A DNA stretch of 64,000 nt from Todiramphus chloris collaris (GCA_025345505.1 JANVCC010000064.1:5339927-5403926); one strand, 5' to 3'; counted from the first letter of the stretch, positions 13,686 through 26,689 are shown. The notes: generated by a model from the letters alone, not told the origin. Program-made: numbers and translations.

Positions 13686-16600
13686 GTTCGTATCAAGCAA
13701 TCCGGTCTTTGCATTTACAGCATCCCTCTTAGGAAAACATTTCATGTTCCATGTGAGTGTTTGGAAACATGGGAAATTAAGAAAAAATATAGGCAGCACC
13801 TTTTAATTTTTTGTATGTCATAATGTACAGGTGAGTAGAAGAATAAATACGTGAGCCTGCATGCGTATGTGCTGCATGTGTAAGTGCCAAATGGTGCAAA
13901 TGCTGCAAAGCTTTGACTCGGTGTAACAGAGAAAAGAAGGGATTTCAGTCAGCATGGGTATGTACATCAGAGCAATGCTGTGTGACTGGCCTTTCTACTG
14001 ATGCTCATCTCGTTCAGTACCTCAGGGTCATGCCACTGGGAGGACAGTGCTATGAAGAGGGGCCGTTCTTCCCCACTACACCCAGACATGCTGTGCAGGT
14101 TGGCATGGCAAAGAAACGAGACCTCCTCCTGAAACCTGACTGGACAGCCATTACTGGAGTGATCACAGGACTTCTCATGTTGCTTATTGCCTCTGTGGTA
14201 CTGACAGTAAGTAATAGTTATGGGAACTGGGGGGTTTTTTAAGAGAATATTACAAGATTTTGTGCAATGAACCTGCAAGGTACCCGTTCCCTTAGGCATC
14301 ACCTGGAAAGTTGAAAAACAGAATAAACTGTAACTCAGTGTCATGTTTTATACATGAGATAAAAATCACCCAGCAGCATCAAAGCCCCAATATATCTGCC
14401 TGTTGCATAGGCCACTTGGAAACACTGAAAGCATAAATTAATTTCATTCCTATTTTCTGATTCATTAGCTCAAACCATAATACAATTCTTCACAACTCAC
14501 ATCTCTTCAGGAAGGAATGAGATCATCAATGAGATGATAATTATTTTTTCTTTAATATTTGACCAAGCTTGCCTCAAAATAAAGAGGACCTGGATAACTT
14601 GCAGAAAGCTATTGTAAAGAACTGTCAATGGTGAATAAAATTCCCCAGCGGTCATTCGTGTGACATTCAGTTCTGTGCTCCTTATTCAGATAAAAGTCCC
14701 AATGCCCACAAGATACCTGAGAAAAGATGCACTTTTTCACAATTAAAAACCAAGATGGTCCTTCAGACCGTTAATCCCCCAAACAGCCATTCCTTTATGT
14801 TTCTGGCATGTTCTGAAATCAATAGGCTTTTTATGCAACCAGACTACTGAGCTAATAATAGAAAATGTGATTTATTCATCCAGCAGATCCAAACAACAGA
14901 TAACTATACTTCCTTCCCCTTGCTTTCAGACTTATCTGCTGGGATTACCGACTCTTCTGTTTTTGAACAGATTGATGATGTGCCTAGAAAACAGATTCTT
15001 GGGTTCTTTGCCGAACAGCTGCTGATACATCCCACTTGTTGAGTGGGATAATGTAGGAATCACACTAAAAGAACATATCAAAATAAGAAAATGAACTTAG
15101 TTGTTTGATTCTGTTGTGTTTTGCAGCTTCTCTGTCAGAGACTTAGCTGGTCTCAGAAAGGCACTACCTGCCCTCCATTTCGAAGGCAGCAGCTGAAGTA
15201 CAATCTGGACAGCTATTCCTCCAACGTGCCAACAGCCTTTTCCATTAAAAAATGTCACCCCTCGCTGCAGAACAAAGGTAGTATGGATTATGACTCTTGC
15301 AGCACTGATGGAACAGGTCAGCTAAAAAAAAGGCTAAAAATAGTGAGTCTGCCTGGGTACTTGCACGTAACAGAGCCAGAATCCCATGTTCAGCACTGTG
15401 GCATGGCTGCTGAATTCAGTGACTTACATGTATCCTCTGTTCAAAAAATAATCCTTAAATGAAAGAAATACTAATAAATGAATATATGTGTTTCAGCCTG
15501 CTTCCTGAAAAGGAGTGATGTTTGGGAGCCCGAGGAACAGATAGACCTCGAGTCATTCAATACCAATGTTTTCTTTGAACTTTTGCTGCAACAGTCGCTG
15601 TCTGTCACAACCAAACTGGGCCATTTCAAAGAAGAGGTAAATTGTGTTATGGGGCTACTCATATTTATGCACTAAAACACGTCACTTGGGCTGTTACCAT
15701 TGTTTCATTACCATTTGGCTGTTAGGTACATGCTTTATTTTAACTGTCATCTTTTTAGAACATGGAACAAATACATACCTATATTTTTAAGTATGTTGTT
15801 TATGACATGCAATACAGTGGGAAGAGTAGTGGCCTTAAGACAGAGCCTTTTGGTTTTCTTATGGTTTTGCACTGAACTGCTACCATTTTGGGGAAGTTAT
15901 TTGCTCTTCTAGCTTCATTTTTTCATCTGTAATACAAAAAGAATATAGATTTTCTAGTCAAACTCCTAAGAGCTTCAGAGTTAACTGAGGAGAAATATGA
16001 ATGAATTAGTTAATACACAGTAACACAAATAATGGAGTCTCATCCTGTTATTTGATTTTTGATAATAATCTCTCAGCTGCAATCCATGGGACAGCATTTG
16101 AAAACCCTAATAATGAATCTGTAATACTCATCTAACTTCACTGGTGGCTCTGAGGACAGTAGAGGGAGCTGGCATTACAGCAGGCAGCGCACTGACGAGG
16201 AGTGTGGAGAAATGATCGTACCCTCATCTGAAGTGTTTTGCTATGAAAGCTCAGACAGCAGCAGCCCAAGTCATCTCTTGCAGTCCTAATATAATTTATT
16301 TATTTAATTAATTTACCTCAGGTGAAAACTATATACCGCAAGCTTACAGGTGAGATATCTTCCCTGAAAAACCTATGGATAAAGACACTGAATAGCCCAG
16401 AAGAGATGGAAGTTTATGAAAGCACAACGACAGAGGCTTACTTAAAAGCAAAACAGCAGGTACAGCTCAGTTCAGCAACATTTACACATGGAATAACAAA
16501 CGTAATCCTCAGTATTCTCTTTTCACAATTTTAGGCATAGTCAGGTTAAACCTTACTTTTGGAATGGTCGACATTTCATATTTCATAATCTGAAAGATTA

Positions 16601-19600
16601 CTCGTTTTTAGCTTTCTTTTCTTGATCTACATCCATGCACCACCTCTCTTCTTCCGGGAACTCCTGCCTGTCTGCATCAGCAGCAGAGGTTTCAGCTCTG
16701 AAAACAGCATAAATTCATCTGCTTGAGTGTGTGTTGCAACTTCTTTTTCCACGTCAGAACTGTACTTGTTTCTATTGTTGTAAAAATTCTGGGAATGAAA
16801 TGATTTCATGTCTTGAAAACAGTAATATACTCATTGTCTCACTTGGAAAAATAGGTATGCCAAGCAGTAAGGAGTTGCAAAAGCTGACTCTTTTTTAAGG
16901 ACTTACTACATCACTTGTTAAAAGGTACCCTAACTCACTAGTTTACTCAGATCTGGATATACACTGATCATTTACGTGCTAGATAACTGTAACTCAGCGT
17001 ATCAGAGTTGTCAGCATAGGTATGCTCAAACCCAAATGAACACATCAAAATTATTTTACATTTCTAACCTTTGCCATTTTAATAACGGGCATAAAAAGGA
17101 TGATCTCTGCTTACATTTAAATAAAAAAAACAACAACAAAAAAGAGACATTTGGATCTTATATCCCACCTAGGCAGAAGAAGAGATACAGCAAAGGAAAC
17201 GGTTGGCTGCTGAATATGAGGAAAGCGTGAGCAAACAGATGCAGATACTAGAGCATGATCTGAGGTGTCAGGAAGAGCACTGCCTCATGTTCAACTCTGC
17301 CGTGAGAGAGGTGCTGAGATTGGCAGAGATGCTGACAAATAAGGTGGCTTGTAAAGGAAAGCAAGCAACGCTGTCTGAGACAGACTATACAAGGTAATAA
17401 AAAACCTGTCAAATTCTGCTGCGGGTTTCTTCTTGCTAGCTAGAAAGCACTTGTGGCAAGCAGTTAGGATGGCTCGTGGGTGTATATCTGGGAGCTGAAA
17501 ACTGCTTCTTGAGCCAGAAGATCAGATGATGCAGATCGTGATCTGCTCTAGTTTTGTCCTGCTCTGGCAGGGGGGTTGGACTTCCTGATTTTCAGAGGTC
17601 CCTTCCAACCCCTAACGTTCTGTGATTTTCGCATTTTCACATCAAGCAAGGCTAGAAAATATCAGAGACATAAACTCTGAAGAGACTCTTGTGCTACCAA
17701 CCCGTTTGGCTCTGGGACATCACAGCAGTTCTAGTGAGCGTGCTGTCCACTCTCTCACAGGCCTTACAGCCATCAGAATGGTGTAATTAACAACAAAACA
17801 GAGAAACAGGAAAGTGCATTTTTCAGCGCATTAGCCAAAGCAAATACTCATCAAGCTCTCTAATTGCCAAAGTGCACAGATCATTTATATGTCCATCAAA
17901 ATCCTTCCTTTACTGCTCCCCTTAAATTGTTTTAGCTTATCTTCAGATGGCTTATCTCATCTCTATCTCCAGCCTGTTAGCCCAGATAGAGGCTGCAAGC
18001 AGCAAGATGTCAAGCCTAATCAGAAAGGAGAGTCAGCGCCTCAAAGCCTGGGGAGTGCTGGGTGAAGGAACGGGAGCTCACCTTCTTAACAACGCTAAAA
18101 CCAGGATCCTTACCAAGCAGGAGCTAGTGGGTAACTACAACCTCTAGAAATTCACTTGAAAATTATGTTAGCGTCTTCTTGGGAAGAATGTTAGATTTGC
18201 TTTAATCAAGATCTTTGACTTAGTACTTGCTAATTATCCCCTAGCAACAGAGAGGGAAATGAACTATTCTGTAGGTAAGCCTCAAAGTTCAATTCATTTG
18301 CTTATATGTGCTTGTCTGCTTTCCAATGTTGTTGCATGTGTTTTGGTAGGACAAAACATAAAAGGTACCCTGACACCAAGACACCTCTTTCTTTCATCCT
18401 TCTAAAAGGAAAAGAAGTTAAAAAAGGACAATGAAACCGCCCTTGTACGTTTAAATCAGTGTGGCAGACAGAGGGAATGAAATCTAAAATCCTGAAAGGA
18501 CATCCATGAGACATCAATCTCCTCACTTTTATGAAACTCAGGCGGACACGGCAGAGAAATAATCCAATTGCCATGTCCTATACCCACAGGCATCTTCTGT
18601 AACAGGCAGTAGCAAGATCAGTTTCTTTATTCTCACCCCATCTCTGCCCTTGCATAGAATTTCTGATAAACTAGGAATGCCACCCTTCTGCAAGGCTTGC
18701 AGGCTGCTCCTTCTCCACCTCTCTCCTTCTGTTGTACAACTGCTTTCAGACTCGAGTGGAGCTGTCAGAGCACCTGATGTCATCTCCATGGACCCTGTCA
18801 CTGGGCTGTTAACTCCCTACCCACACCACACCATGCTGCTGACATCCCAGTGCCCTGGGCCGGTACCCACCAGTCATTTTCTGCACCCCGAGACTGGGAA
18901 GGTTCTGGACATAGCTGGTAACGTTGGCTATGATCCCACCAGATCTAGGCTGCTCTGTGCTGTTGATTCTACTGCAGGTAAGTGCCACAATGCAATAATC
19001 AATTAACCTACCATCTATTTGTGGAGTACAGTCACAGTGGGGGTACTAGTTAAAAAAAACCCAAGCAACCAAAGCACAAACCCCCCCCCAACTTGCTATC
19101 CTCACATGTACTTTTCCCATAACAAAACCTAAAGCAAACCTGAGAAAGCTTCTCAACAGCACGACACCAGAACTATTAAAAGATAGTGATGTTCAGCCAG
19201 ATATAAGACTTACTGTGGATGTGTTTGAAGTTACCAGGTTTGTACAAGGAAGTTTTGAGGTATTCCTTGTTTCTGAGAGAATTCAGCCCCCCTGTTCATG
19301 GAGCTATAAAATCACTACATGCTAAAAAGCTTGCAACTTCAAGAGGATGGTCAAAGCAAAAATTAATTTTTAAAAATCCCACACAAATGAATGAATGTAA
19401 TTCATTCTGACAATAACGACAACAAACCTTTTCTACCAGCACCCTCTGAAATCTCCACAGTCTCCGTTGCGAAGCTGACATCGCATTAAGTTCTCATAAC
19501 CATGTTAAATTTCTTCTGGTTCTACACGTAGGTGAGCGTCATAAGCCTGAAGTGCCCATATTTCCCTACATTCCTTACCCAGTTTGTCCCAACACTGGCC

Positions 19601-22600
19601 TGCCCGTGAAGACAAAACTTCCAGTCCTGCGTCCTGAAAAGATGTGTAGTATGGGAGGACTCATGCTGGATCCCGTGACAGGAATAGAAGTGCCGGTGCT
19701 GGCGGTTACGATCCATCCTCACACTGGGCAAAAGCTGACTGTTGGAGGGACATACCTGAACCCCTTTACTGGCATGTTGGCACCTCTGGAAATTGGGGGT
19801 CCTATGACCGAGCCAGGGGGAGGGAAGATCGTTCCAATACTCGGAGTCGGTCTGGACAGCAGCACTGGTAGGTGAATGCTCTTCATGGCTCACTCAGTGT
19901 GGCATGCACTGGGTCCTTTAACCTGACTGATGCGAGGCACAGACCAGGATGAGCCCAAGAAGTCTTTATGTTCACTTCACACCTTTACCTTCTGTCCATC
20001 CAACTGTGGAACTTAGCTTTTACAGACAGTAATCCCTCTCTTTTCTATAGTTTGAGTTTACAGTTTATCACTCTAAAGGTCAAAGACTATCGAGTGAATT
20101 TGAGAGAGACGTCTGAGGTAGTAATTTGTTAAGTATAACACAAACTACTGAAGTTGATTTGACTCTTAAAGATGGTCCAGTTGCTCCATTAAATACAAAA
20201 AGTAGCATGAAGTGCATTGGTTAGAGGCTTGGTGGGGACGTGGTGAAGTTCTAGATTTTTTTTTAAAGCATTTTCACATACCTATAATTTTTACAACTTC
20301 TGTTAGAAGATACATGAGACCCAAAGAAAAGGAGTGGGGATCTTAGGTCTCCTACTTTCTGCTTTAGAAGATTATTTAAGAACATTATGTGAATCAAATT
20401 GTTTTATAAAGAACCTCAAACATCCCCCCAGCCCACGTGTCCCACGAGACCTAGTTCCGCTTCGTACCTTTTTCTGAGTGGGAAGGACTGGGCCATAATG
20501 AGGAGTTCCCGGGTGATGTTCTGAATCTCCTTTCCTGTTCCTTGACTGCAGGAGAAGTTATACCTCTGGGTGGGTTGGTGGGTCCTTCCGGAAACCTAAT
20601 GCTTCTTGGAGATTCCTTCACCGAGCCTCTGAGTGGGAAAACAACCCGTGTCCACGGAGCTCACGTCCGGCAAGGCGCGGTGCGGCCCCACGGTGGAGGT
20701 CACCACGCAGCGCTGGATGCTCAGTGGCTGCTCTCGCAGAGCCGCGTGCTGAACGCTCTGAACCGGTTTCGGGCATCACTTTTGGAAGATGCCTGCCCAG
20801 CAGCAGACAGATTAGCAGCGCTGAAGGCTTCAGCTGAAGATATGAAGAAGTCTTTCACCACTAGGTTTTATTATGCCATACATTGCTTGCAGAGCCTAGA
20901 GAGAAAACGAGAAATAGCTTCAAGTCTCAAGAGTAATGGTGGTAAACTGGGTAGGTATCAAACAACCGGCCTGTTTTAAGGGGTAAACAGATGTCATTAC
21001 ACTGAAGGCTACAGCAATTCACCCATTTCCATCACAGGATCTGGCCAACACATCAACACCTCAAACTTTTTTGTCAAAATAGCTACTCTGGCAAATCCTA
21101 CAACGAACTCGGCCAGTTGTCATTTGGAAGCTGTAGTAGATATAACAGCACTGTAAGGCTCTGAGAGCAAAAGCAGTTCTTTTTCTTTACAAAACTAATG
21201 GTTTATGTTTCTCATCTTTTTTGAACAAACTAGGTATGATCAAATATCCTGCCACAGAGATGTGGATGCCTGCAGTGTTTGGAATGAAAATCCCAGATCC
21301 TGGTGGGTCTGGCCTGATGGTGCCAATACTGGGAATAGACTGTGACGGGAATACCAGGCAGCCTTCCCCACTTGCAGGAACCATGGAAGACAGAAATGGA
21401 AAAGGTAGAGCAGGAAATGAATCGGGTGATGTAAACAATAATAAGACAAGGACATGTTATTTTCAGAGTGAGGCAATCATCCTACCAAAACAGATCAGTT
21501 TCTACCTCGGCACTGAATGGAAAATACCAGTTTTCATGGTGTGTACATTCAAAACAAGCAACACTAGAATAACAGTGGAGGAGAGCTAGGGCTGAGACCA
21601 AATCACACCGTGGCTTTCAGCCCTTCAAAAGTCCACTGTACTCTTTAGGAGAACAATTCTGATACTTTTCTCAGTGATGGAGCCATAAATAGATGCTATC
21701 TGAAGGTGCAGGTCTGCAGTGCCTTGGTCCAGCGCTTGGTATAATGCATTTAGAGCTCAGGAAAATTCAATCTGGTTTATATGAGATGATTTGAAATCAC
21801 TGTCAGTTTCTTTTGAACTTTAACAAAAGCTGTTCACTAGGGCTGCAGCCGGAATTCGTGATCTAAATTCTAACCATTATGCTGAGGTTTTTAATTTATC
21901 CACAGGTCTTGTCCCCATCACTATTGGGGCCAGAGCTGTAAGTCCAATTACAGGTGAAATTGGGCCTGTAATAGGTGCTCAAACCAACCCCTGGACACAC
22001 AATGTCATTCCTACTGTTCAATCTCTTGGAGCTTTACCAAGAAGAGCTACAGATCCAGATCTGGTAATTATAACTCCAGCAAATTATCTTTACTGACAGG
22101 TTTGATATCTTTGGGAAATTCATTGCTGATGCTTTTCCACTGCTGAGAGGAAATTTCACTTCTTTCTATGACCCACAAGTAGTATTTTCTTATAGTGCAA
22201 GATGAACTGAAATATGTCATTTTACTTACCTCACCTCTTTTCATTATCTGCTTTTTCTCTCCCTTCTATCTGTATTTTCTCCTGCAGATCTTTGTACCCT
22301 CTATTTCATATCATTCCCTTACCTCAAAATACACACTGCATTTCAACACGAATTATAACACACACACTTAGAACTGCAAAGCATTCATCCCCTGTGGCAG
22401 CAAAGTTGGATCTCTGCTGTCAAAAGCATTGAATGGAGAATTCATCACTAGCTTCAATGAAGTTTATAATCTTCCTTCAGCTTCCTGCAATTCTGAGCTA
22501 TTATGTCTGTCATTGCTTTACAGCTGGACTTTCTAGAAAAGGAAATAAATTCAAGGCAAATGTACTGGCATTGCAGAAGAAAAAAGGAAGAATGGCTTCT

Positions 22601-25600
22601 TAAAGAGATGGACTCTCTGTTTCTGCATGTCCTTGATGCTACAAAAGAGGGGAAGGCACAGAAGGTATGGGGCATTCCTTTTGCAGATGGCTTCAGGAAA
22701 GTTCTTTAAAAATTCCTTAAGGAAGTCTTGTTCAAACCTGTCAAATTCAAATAGCACAGGTGCTGCAGCCAGGACAGTGGTGGTCTGAATCCTAGCCACC
22801 TCCTTCCCCAGTACTGTGCAAAACAAAACTGTAAATGGAGGCGTTGCAACTTCAGTGCAACCACTGCCAGCATAAGGGAAGGGTGTCGGGTGTCCCAGCG
22901 TGATAACAATTCTCATTCAGCACGTGTCTATACACAGCAAAGGCAACATGATTCACAGTGGTATCAGAAACGGGGGATTTGCCATCAGTTTATACACAGA
23001 ATAGCCAAAAGACTTGGACAAAGCCACCATCAAAGTAAACGACCTCTTGCTCTCCTCTGTCAGAAGAAAGAGTATCAGAACAGGCCACTATCTCACAAGC
23101 CTGCAATGTTATCTACAACTCCCTCTCCTCTTCCATTTCTTACAGATAAAATACAAGGAAAAAGTGAAAGGCATTGAGGAAATGTGCCATCTTCTCCAGG
23201 AGTCCTCTCTGCAGGAAGTGGAGAGGCGAACCTCAAAGTATATTAGTAGCCAGCTGGCCACCGAACTATCCTTGCTGTTCAGAGGTACAAAAGGGTACAC
23301 AAGAGGGGGAGGCAGGATTGTGCGTAATTTTCTGTGATGTTTGCTCCCTCTGACAGGTTATCTTAAGACTTACAAACTCCTTATGTCCTCCTGAAGCAAT
23401 ACAATACAGAGGTAGGATCTGGAAATTGGGCTGTTCTAAAAGATAAAGAACGTAGATGTGGTGAAGCACACTGAGAATGTATATTACTACAGGTTTGCTC
23501 TGTGGATTTCCAGTAGATGAACAGGTGGGTGCTACTGCTAATATTTGCTGTTTATAGCTGACAGAGATGAAAAAGAACAGGAAACACAGGTTCTGTTGGA
23601 GATCAGAAAGGCACTGGAGAAGCTGATGGCGTTCATTGAGAAGGTACGACTAGAAGAAGAACGAATATACATGCAGCAGATAGAGTGGGGAAAGCAAAGG
23701 AGCCACATCTCAAGGACGGAGACAGTAACAAACCTGAAGCTCAAAAAGGTGAGGTCACTGCTGGATTGGGCTGAACATCCCCACTCTCAGTCCCCAGAAC
23801 ACACCGGTCTACCTTAGAGAAGCACTGTAAAATGAAAGCTCTGAAGCCAGCATACTGTGATATTTCCCATGCTAGGAACTATTATAAGCCATTTATAAAG
23901 AGTTGTTCCTTTCCCACTTGACCATTTCTCACTCCCAATCATAAATAAAAAGAAATAAAAGTAGAATGACAGCCATTAAGAACAACAACAAAAAGAAACA
24001 GTGAACACTCTAGTCATCATGGACACCCAGCACTCAGATATTGAACGACAGACATTTAGGGACAGCAATGTCTCATTCAACTGTGCAACTGAAGCTGGAT
24101 TTCATTAAGGAAGAAATTCAACAGAAGTGCAGAACAGCAGTGGGTGAGCTAAGAGCAGACACAAGCTGAGCTTCAGAGTTAGGGAAAAGACCTGACAAAA
24201 CCTCTGCGCTTTCCTTTAGTTTCCTGAGCGGAGAAGATTCTCCTTACACCAGGAGCTGAGCAGGGAATAAATGCAACCTCCTGTATAAAATCACAGCTAT
24301 TAGATCTGGAACAGATCTACAAAGATCCCATTGCTTTCTGGTCAAGCTGAAGTAAACACAAAGCTTTTTACTGACCGAACAGATATCAAATAGACTTTAT
24401 TGAAATCTATGCCAGAAAGCTTTCTGGTTTTTTGGCCCTTCATCACATCATCTGCAGTTTCCAGGACTGTTCTCTAACAGCTACCCAGACACCAGTGCTT
24501 TAGAGTTGTTACAGTGACACCAGCTTTGTAGCTAGTGACTTGCCAGATGATGTGTAAGAAGGGAAATGAAAGCCAGGATTTGCAAATCACTCGAAGAAGG
24601 CTAATATTTTGTAACGTTTCTTCCAGGTCATACTTGCCCTAGCTTCTGAGGCTCAAGAGTGTCTACTGAAACAACAAGCTAGTGTGGAGACTGCGTACAC
24701 CAAACTGGAGTATTTGAGGGACTTGTCCAATATCCAAGCTCAGCAGGCAAAGGTACTGACTTTGCTTTAAGGCAAAGAAAAAGCAATCACATTACTCACT
24801 TTCTAACAACAGCGCGAGCAGTCGCCGCGTTCTCAGAATATCCTTCCAAGAACACTGCTGCCAGGAATCAGAACCCTGGAAAATGACAAAAAGCTTAAAT
24901 GAGAATTGCGAAAGTTGATTTACAAAGTACACATCAAAGGCTTTAACGCTTGAGAATTCAATCAAATTTCACTTTCAAATGCAGTTTTTCAACAGCAGGA
25001 TTCGAAGGAGGTTAGAATAGGCTGGAATAGCATAACCATAACCATTGCAAAAGGCTTTTAAATTGCTGAGGCAAAGTGCTGTGGCATCTTATTGAGTCAC
25101 TGGATAATCTGCATAGGATTGCTATGAGATAACAATATAAGGTGTCCACGAGAAAGCAAAGAATGCCAGGATACTTTTTTTCCAATTATATTTTTGACAG
25201 GCATGAAATGGCCCTTTCTGCTCTGTGTTATTACAGGTGCTTTTCTCCGGGTCACAACAGTGCTTTGAAAACTATCAGACAAGCAGATTTTATGGCATTA
25301 GTGGGATCTCAGACAGCACATGCAAGGTCATCCAACAAAACCTGATTCCCCTACTCAAGTCTGTGGTTCAGATGCTGGAGAAAAATAGCAAAAGCAGTGT
25401 GTCAGCTGAGATGACAGGTAAGAGAGAAGGCACTGTCAGTTAACTCATTTTATTCTGGCCTTGAAAAATTATGTTGTTGGAACTTTCAACTTTGAAAATC
25501 CAAACAGAGATTCTCCCATCTGACAAGTGGGACGCTGCCAGAGGACGTATGCACAACAGAAATGGCATACTGGTTTTTAAACACAGAGCCTTGTGTTGCT

Positions 25601-26585
25601 GCCAGGTACTCCAGTGAATCAGGAATTAAGTAACATGAGTTTCACAATGCAGCTACTACTTACTCGATTTTTCTATCACCTCTGTTTCCTCTTGAAAAAC
25701 CAGTGATTTTAGCTGAACTGGGAAGCCTGCAGATTCATTAGCACTTTAGAACCAATTAGTTGCTATTTAAACAGTATTCTCTCATGTTTCTTCCATAGGC
25801 TACTCAGGACTGAGCACTTTAAAAGCATCTGCAGCTCGTTCAGAGGCAATAAGGACTGAAACAAGTCAGGAAACCACTTCAGCTTCCCTCACATCACCTG
25901 CTCTACCCACTTCACATTCAGAAAGGAAAAGCCACATACAAGAAGCCCAGACAAGGTAAGAACTCCTTGGCCTGCCCTGTTTAGTTGCTTTCTGCAAGCA
26001 ACGACATCCTTGGCAAACTGGGGAAGGCTTGTATCTGGGGTTTGTGTGTGGCTCAACAGAAGATATCTGTTACAGTCTACTGCTTGTTCTCCAGCCAGCA
26101 ACAAGTGTATCATAGTAATGAATATATAAAAATACTTTTTAAATTAAAAGACAGATGTGATTCAATGCCAGGGTCTCTCTCTCAGAGAGACTGGTTACTG
26201 CTCTGTAAGCTACCATCGCTTTGTCAGTAACAGAGAACTTAAGTTCTAGTGCAATTTATCTTTCTGGTTTGCTATTCCATGGAGTCTATGAATATCACTT
26301 TGAACAGCAACCTTTTTAGTGTCTGATTTTAACCATTTCTTTCCCTTTTTTAGCTTTGAAGAGGAAATTGGTGCTTGCTTGTCCCCTTCAGAACTTGAGG
26401 ATAAAGTGGATGTGTTAACGGAAGAGCTGGTGCACGTCCTAGAGGATGAAGACCAGTTTTTAAACAGTAAAGGCAATGAAGACTTGCTTGTTTACTACCT
26501 TGAAATAACTAGTTTAGAGAAAGATTGCTTGATAAAACAAATAAATGCATTAGAAGAGAAAATAACCCTCAGCAGAAAGTTATAA
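9278..26585 (+). CDS. Unnamed 26-exon gene: single-pass membrane protein with Cys-rich ectodomain, coiled coils and xPxTG repeats
   Basis: I cannot name this gene. Twenty-six exons with GT/AG borders and matching phases join into one frame of 1578 codons plus stop. The order is: signal peptide (about 1-16, core LFLWVFFIF), Cys-rich ectodomain (about 29-240), glycosylation motifs NGS 235, NST 336 and NVT 356, membrane span (about 469-491), then about 1085 intracellular residues. The intracellular part has coiled coil (about 555-758), xPxTG repeats (about 770-980 and 1082-1180), a helical insert (about 1005-1080), coiled coil (about 1191-1450) and an acidic helical tail. The start at 9278 has a purine at -3 and G at +4, and an in-frame TGA lies at 9185 with no other ATG between. 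A splice-acceptor-like TTTTTTCAG at 9306-9314 leaves open an upstream first exon. The gene ends tail-to-tail with BTG4, with a poly(A) signal at 26659. Function is unknown; the ectodomain resembles GCC2/GCC3 (ephrin-receptor-like) modules. Confidence 0.85.
14018..14206 (+). other. Transmembrane exon (exon 9) of the unnamed gene
   Basis: This 63-codon phase-0 exon ends with about 22 uncharged residues (ITGVITGLLMLLIASVVLT) after a KPDWT stretch. This is a classic single membrane span at residues 469-491. Together with the N-terminal signal peptide it predicts a type I protein with the Cys-rich part outside and the repeat and coiled-coil part inside the cell. Confidence 0.85.
15127..18130 (+). 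other. First coiled-coil exons 10-14 of the unnamed gene
   Basis: Coding exons: 15127-15277, 15497-15636, 16322-16459, 17173-17393 and 17973-18130. Exon 10 encodes a basic, Cys-containing juxtamembrane stretch. Exons 11-14 encode long charged heptad-like helices (for example KAKQQAEEEIQQRKRLAAEYEE spread over exons 12-13). For exon 14 I chose the acceptor at 17971-17972. The earlier AG at 17945-17946 would put a TAG in frame, whereas the chosen one restores S-L-L-A-Q-I-E. Confidence 0.75.
17545..17630 (+). mobile_element. CR1 LINE 3'-end fragment, sense
   Basis: The stretch with CAGGGGGGTTGGACTTCCTG, then GAGGTCCCTTCCAACC and TTCTGTGATT, is the hallmark 3' end of avian CR1 retrotransposons read in the sense direction. 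It lies in intron 13 of the unnamed gene and is a short 5'-truncated copy. Confidence 0.8.
18750..22063 (+). other. xPxTG repeat block, exons 15-19 of the unnamed gene
   Basis: Coding exons: 18750-18977, 19532-19867, 20552-20950, 21234-21404 and 21906-22063. Tetra- to pentapeptide hallmarks recur: DPVTG (774), HPETG (805), DPTRS (821), CPNTG (854), DPVTG (882), HPHTG (897), NPFTG (912), EPGGG (929), DSSTG (944), EPLSG (972) and SPITG (1150). From 882 to 976 the spacing is 14-17 residues, usually with a VPI/VPV-like triplet between. Every internal junction in this block is phase 1 and splits a glycine codon. The second half of exon 17 is instead helical (about residues 1005-1080) and interrupts the array. 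Confidence 0.8.
22524..26585 (+). other. Second coiled-coil and C-terminal exons 20-26 of the unnamed gene
   Basis: Coding exons: 22524-22664, 23146-23284, 23558-23748, 24627-24752, 25237-25417, 25799-25955 and 26354-26585. They encode alternating acidic/basic helices likely to form coiled coils (about residues 1191-1450). A Ser/Thr-rich, probably disordered linker follows (exon 25), then an acidic helical C-terminus ending in a basic SRKL and TAA. No catalytic motif is visible. Confidence 0.75.
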
Positions 26586-26658
26586 TAGTACTCAAAGGAA
26601 GAGAGGATGGTTTGGTCCTAGCTTGGTCCTCTGTGTTTATCCTCAAGGCTTAGGCCAA

Positions 26659-26664
26659 AATAAA
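26659..26664 (+). terminator. Poly(A) signal AATAAA of the unnamed gene
   Basis: A canonical AATAAA lies 74 bases after the TAA stop, followed by a T-rich stretch, as expected for a short 3' UTR. Confidence 0.75.
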
Positions 26665-26689
26665 GCTTGTATTTTTGTTTTAACTATAT

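Noticed and set aside
17941-17972. Earlier splice acceptor (CTTCAG at 17941-17946) for exon 14 of the unnamed gene
   Set aside because: Using it brings a TAG into frame after about ten codons; the acceptor at 17971 keeps the frame open and phases consistent.
18650-18749. In-frame extension upstream of exon 15
   Set aside because: The frame is open, but acceptors at 18656 and near 18710 give the wrong phase. The one at 18748-18749 has a pyrimidine tract and correct phase.
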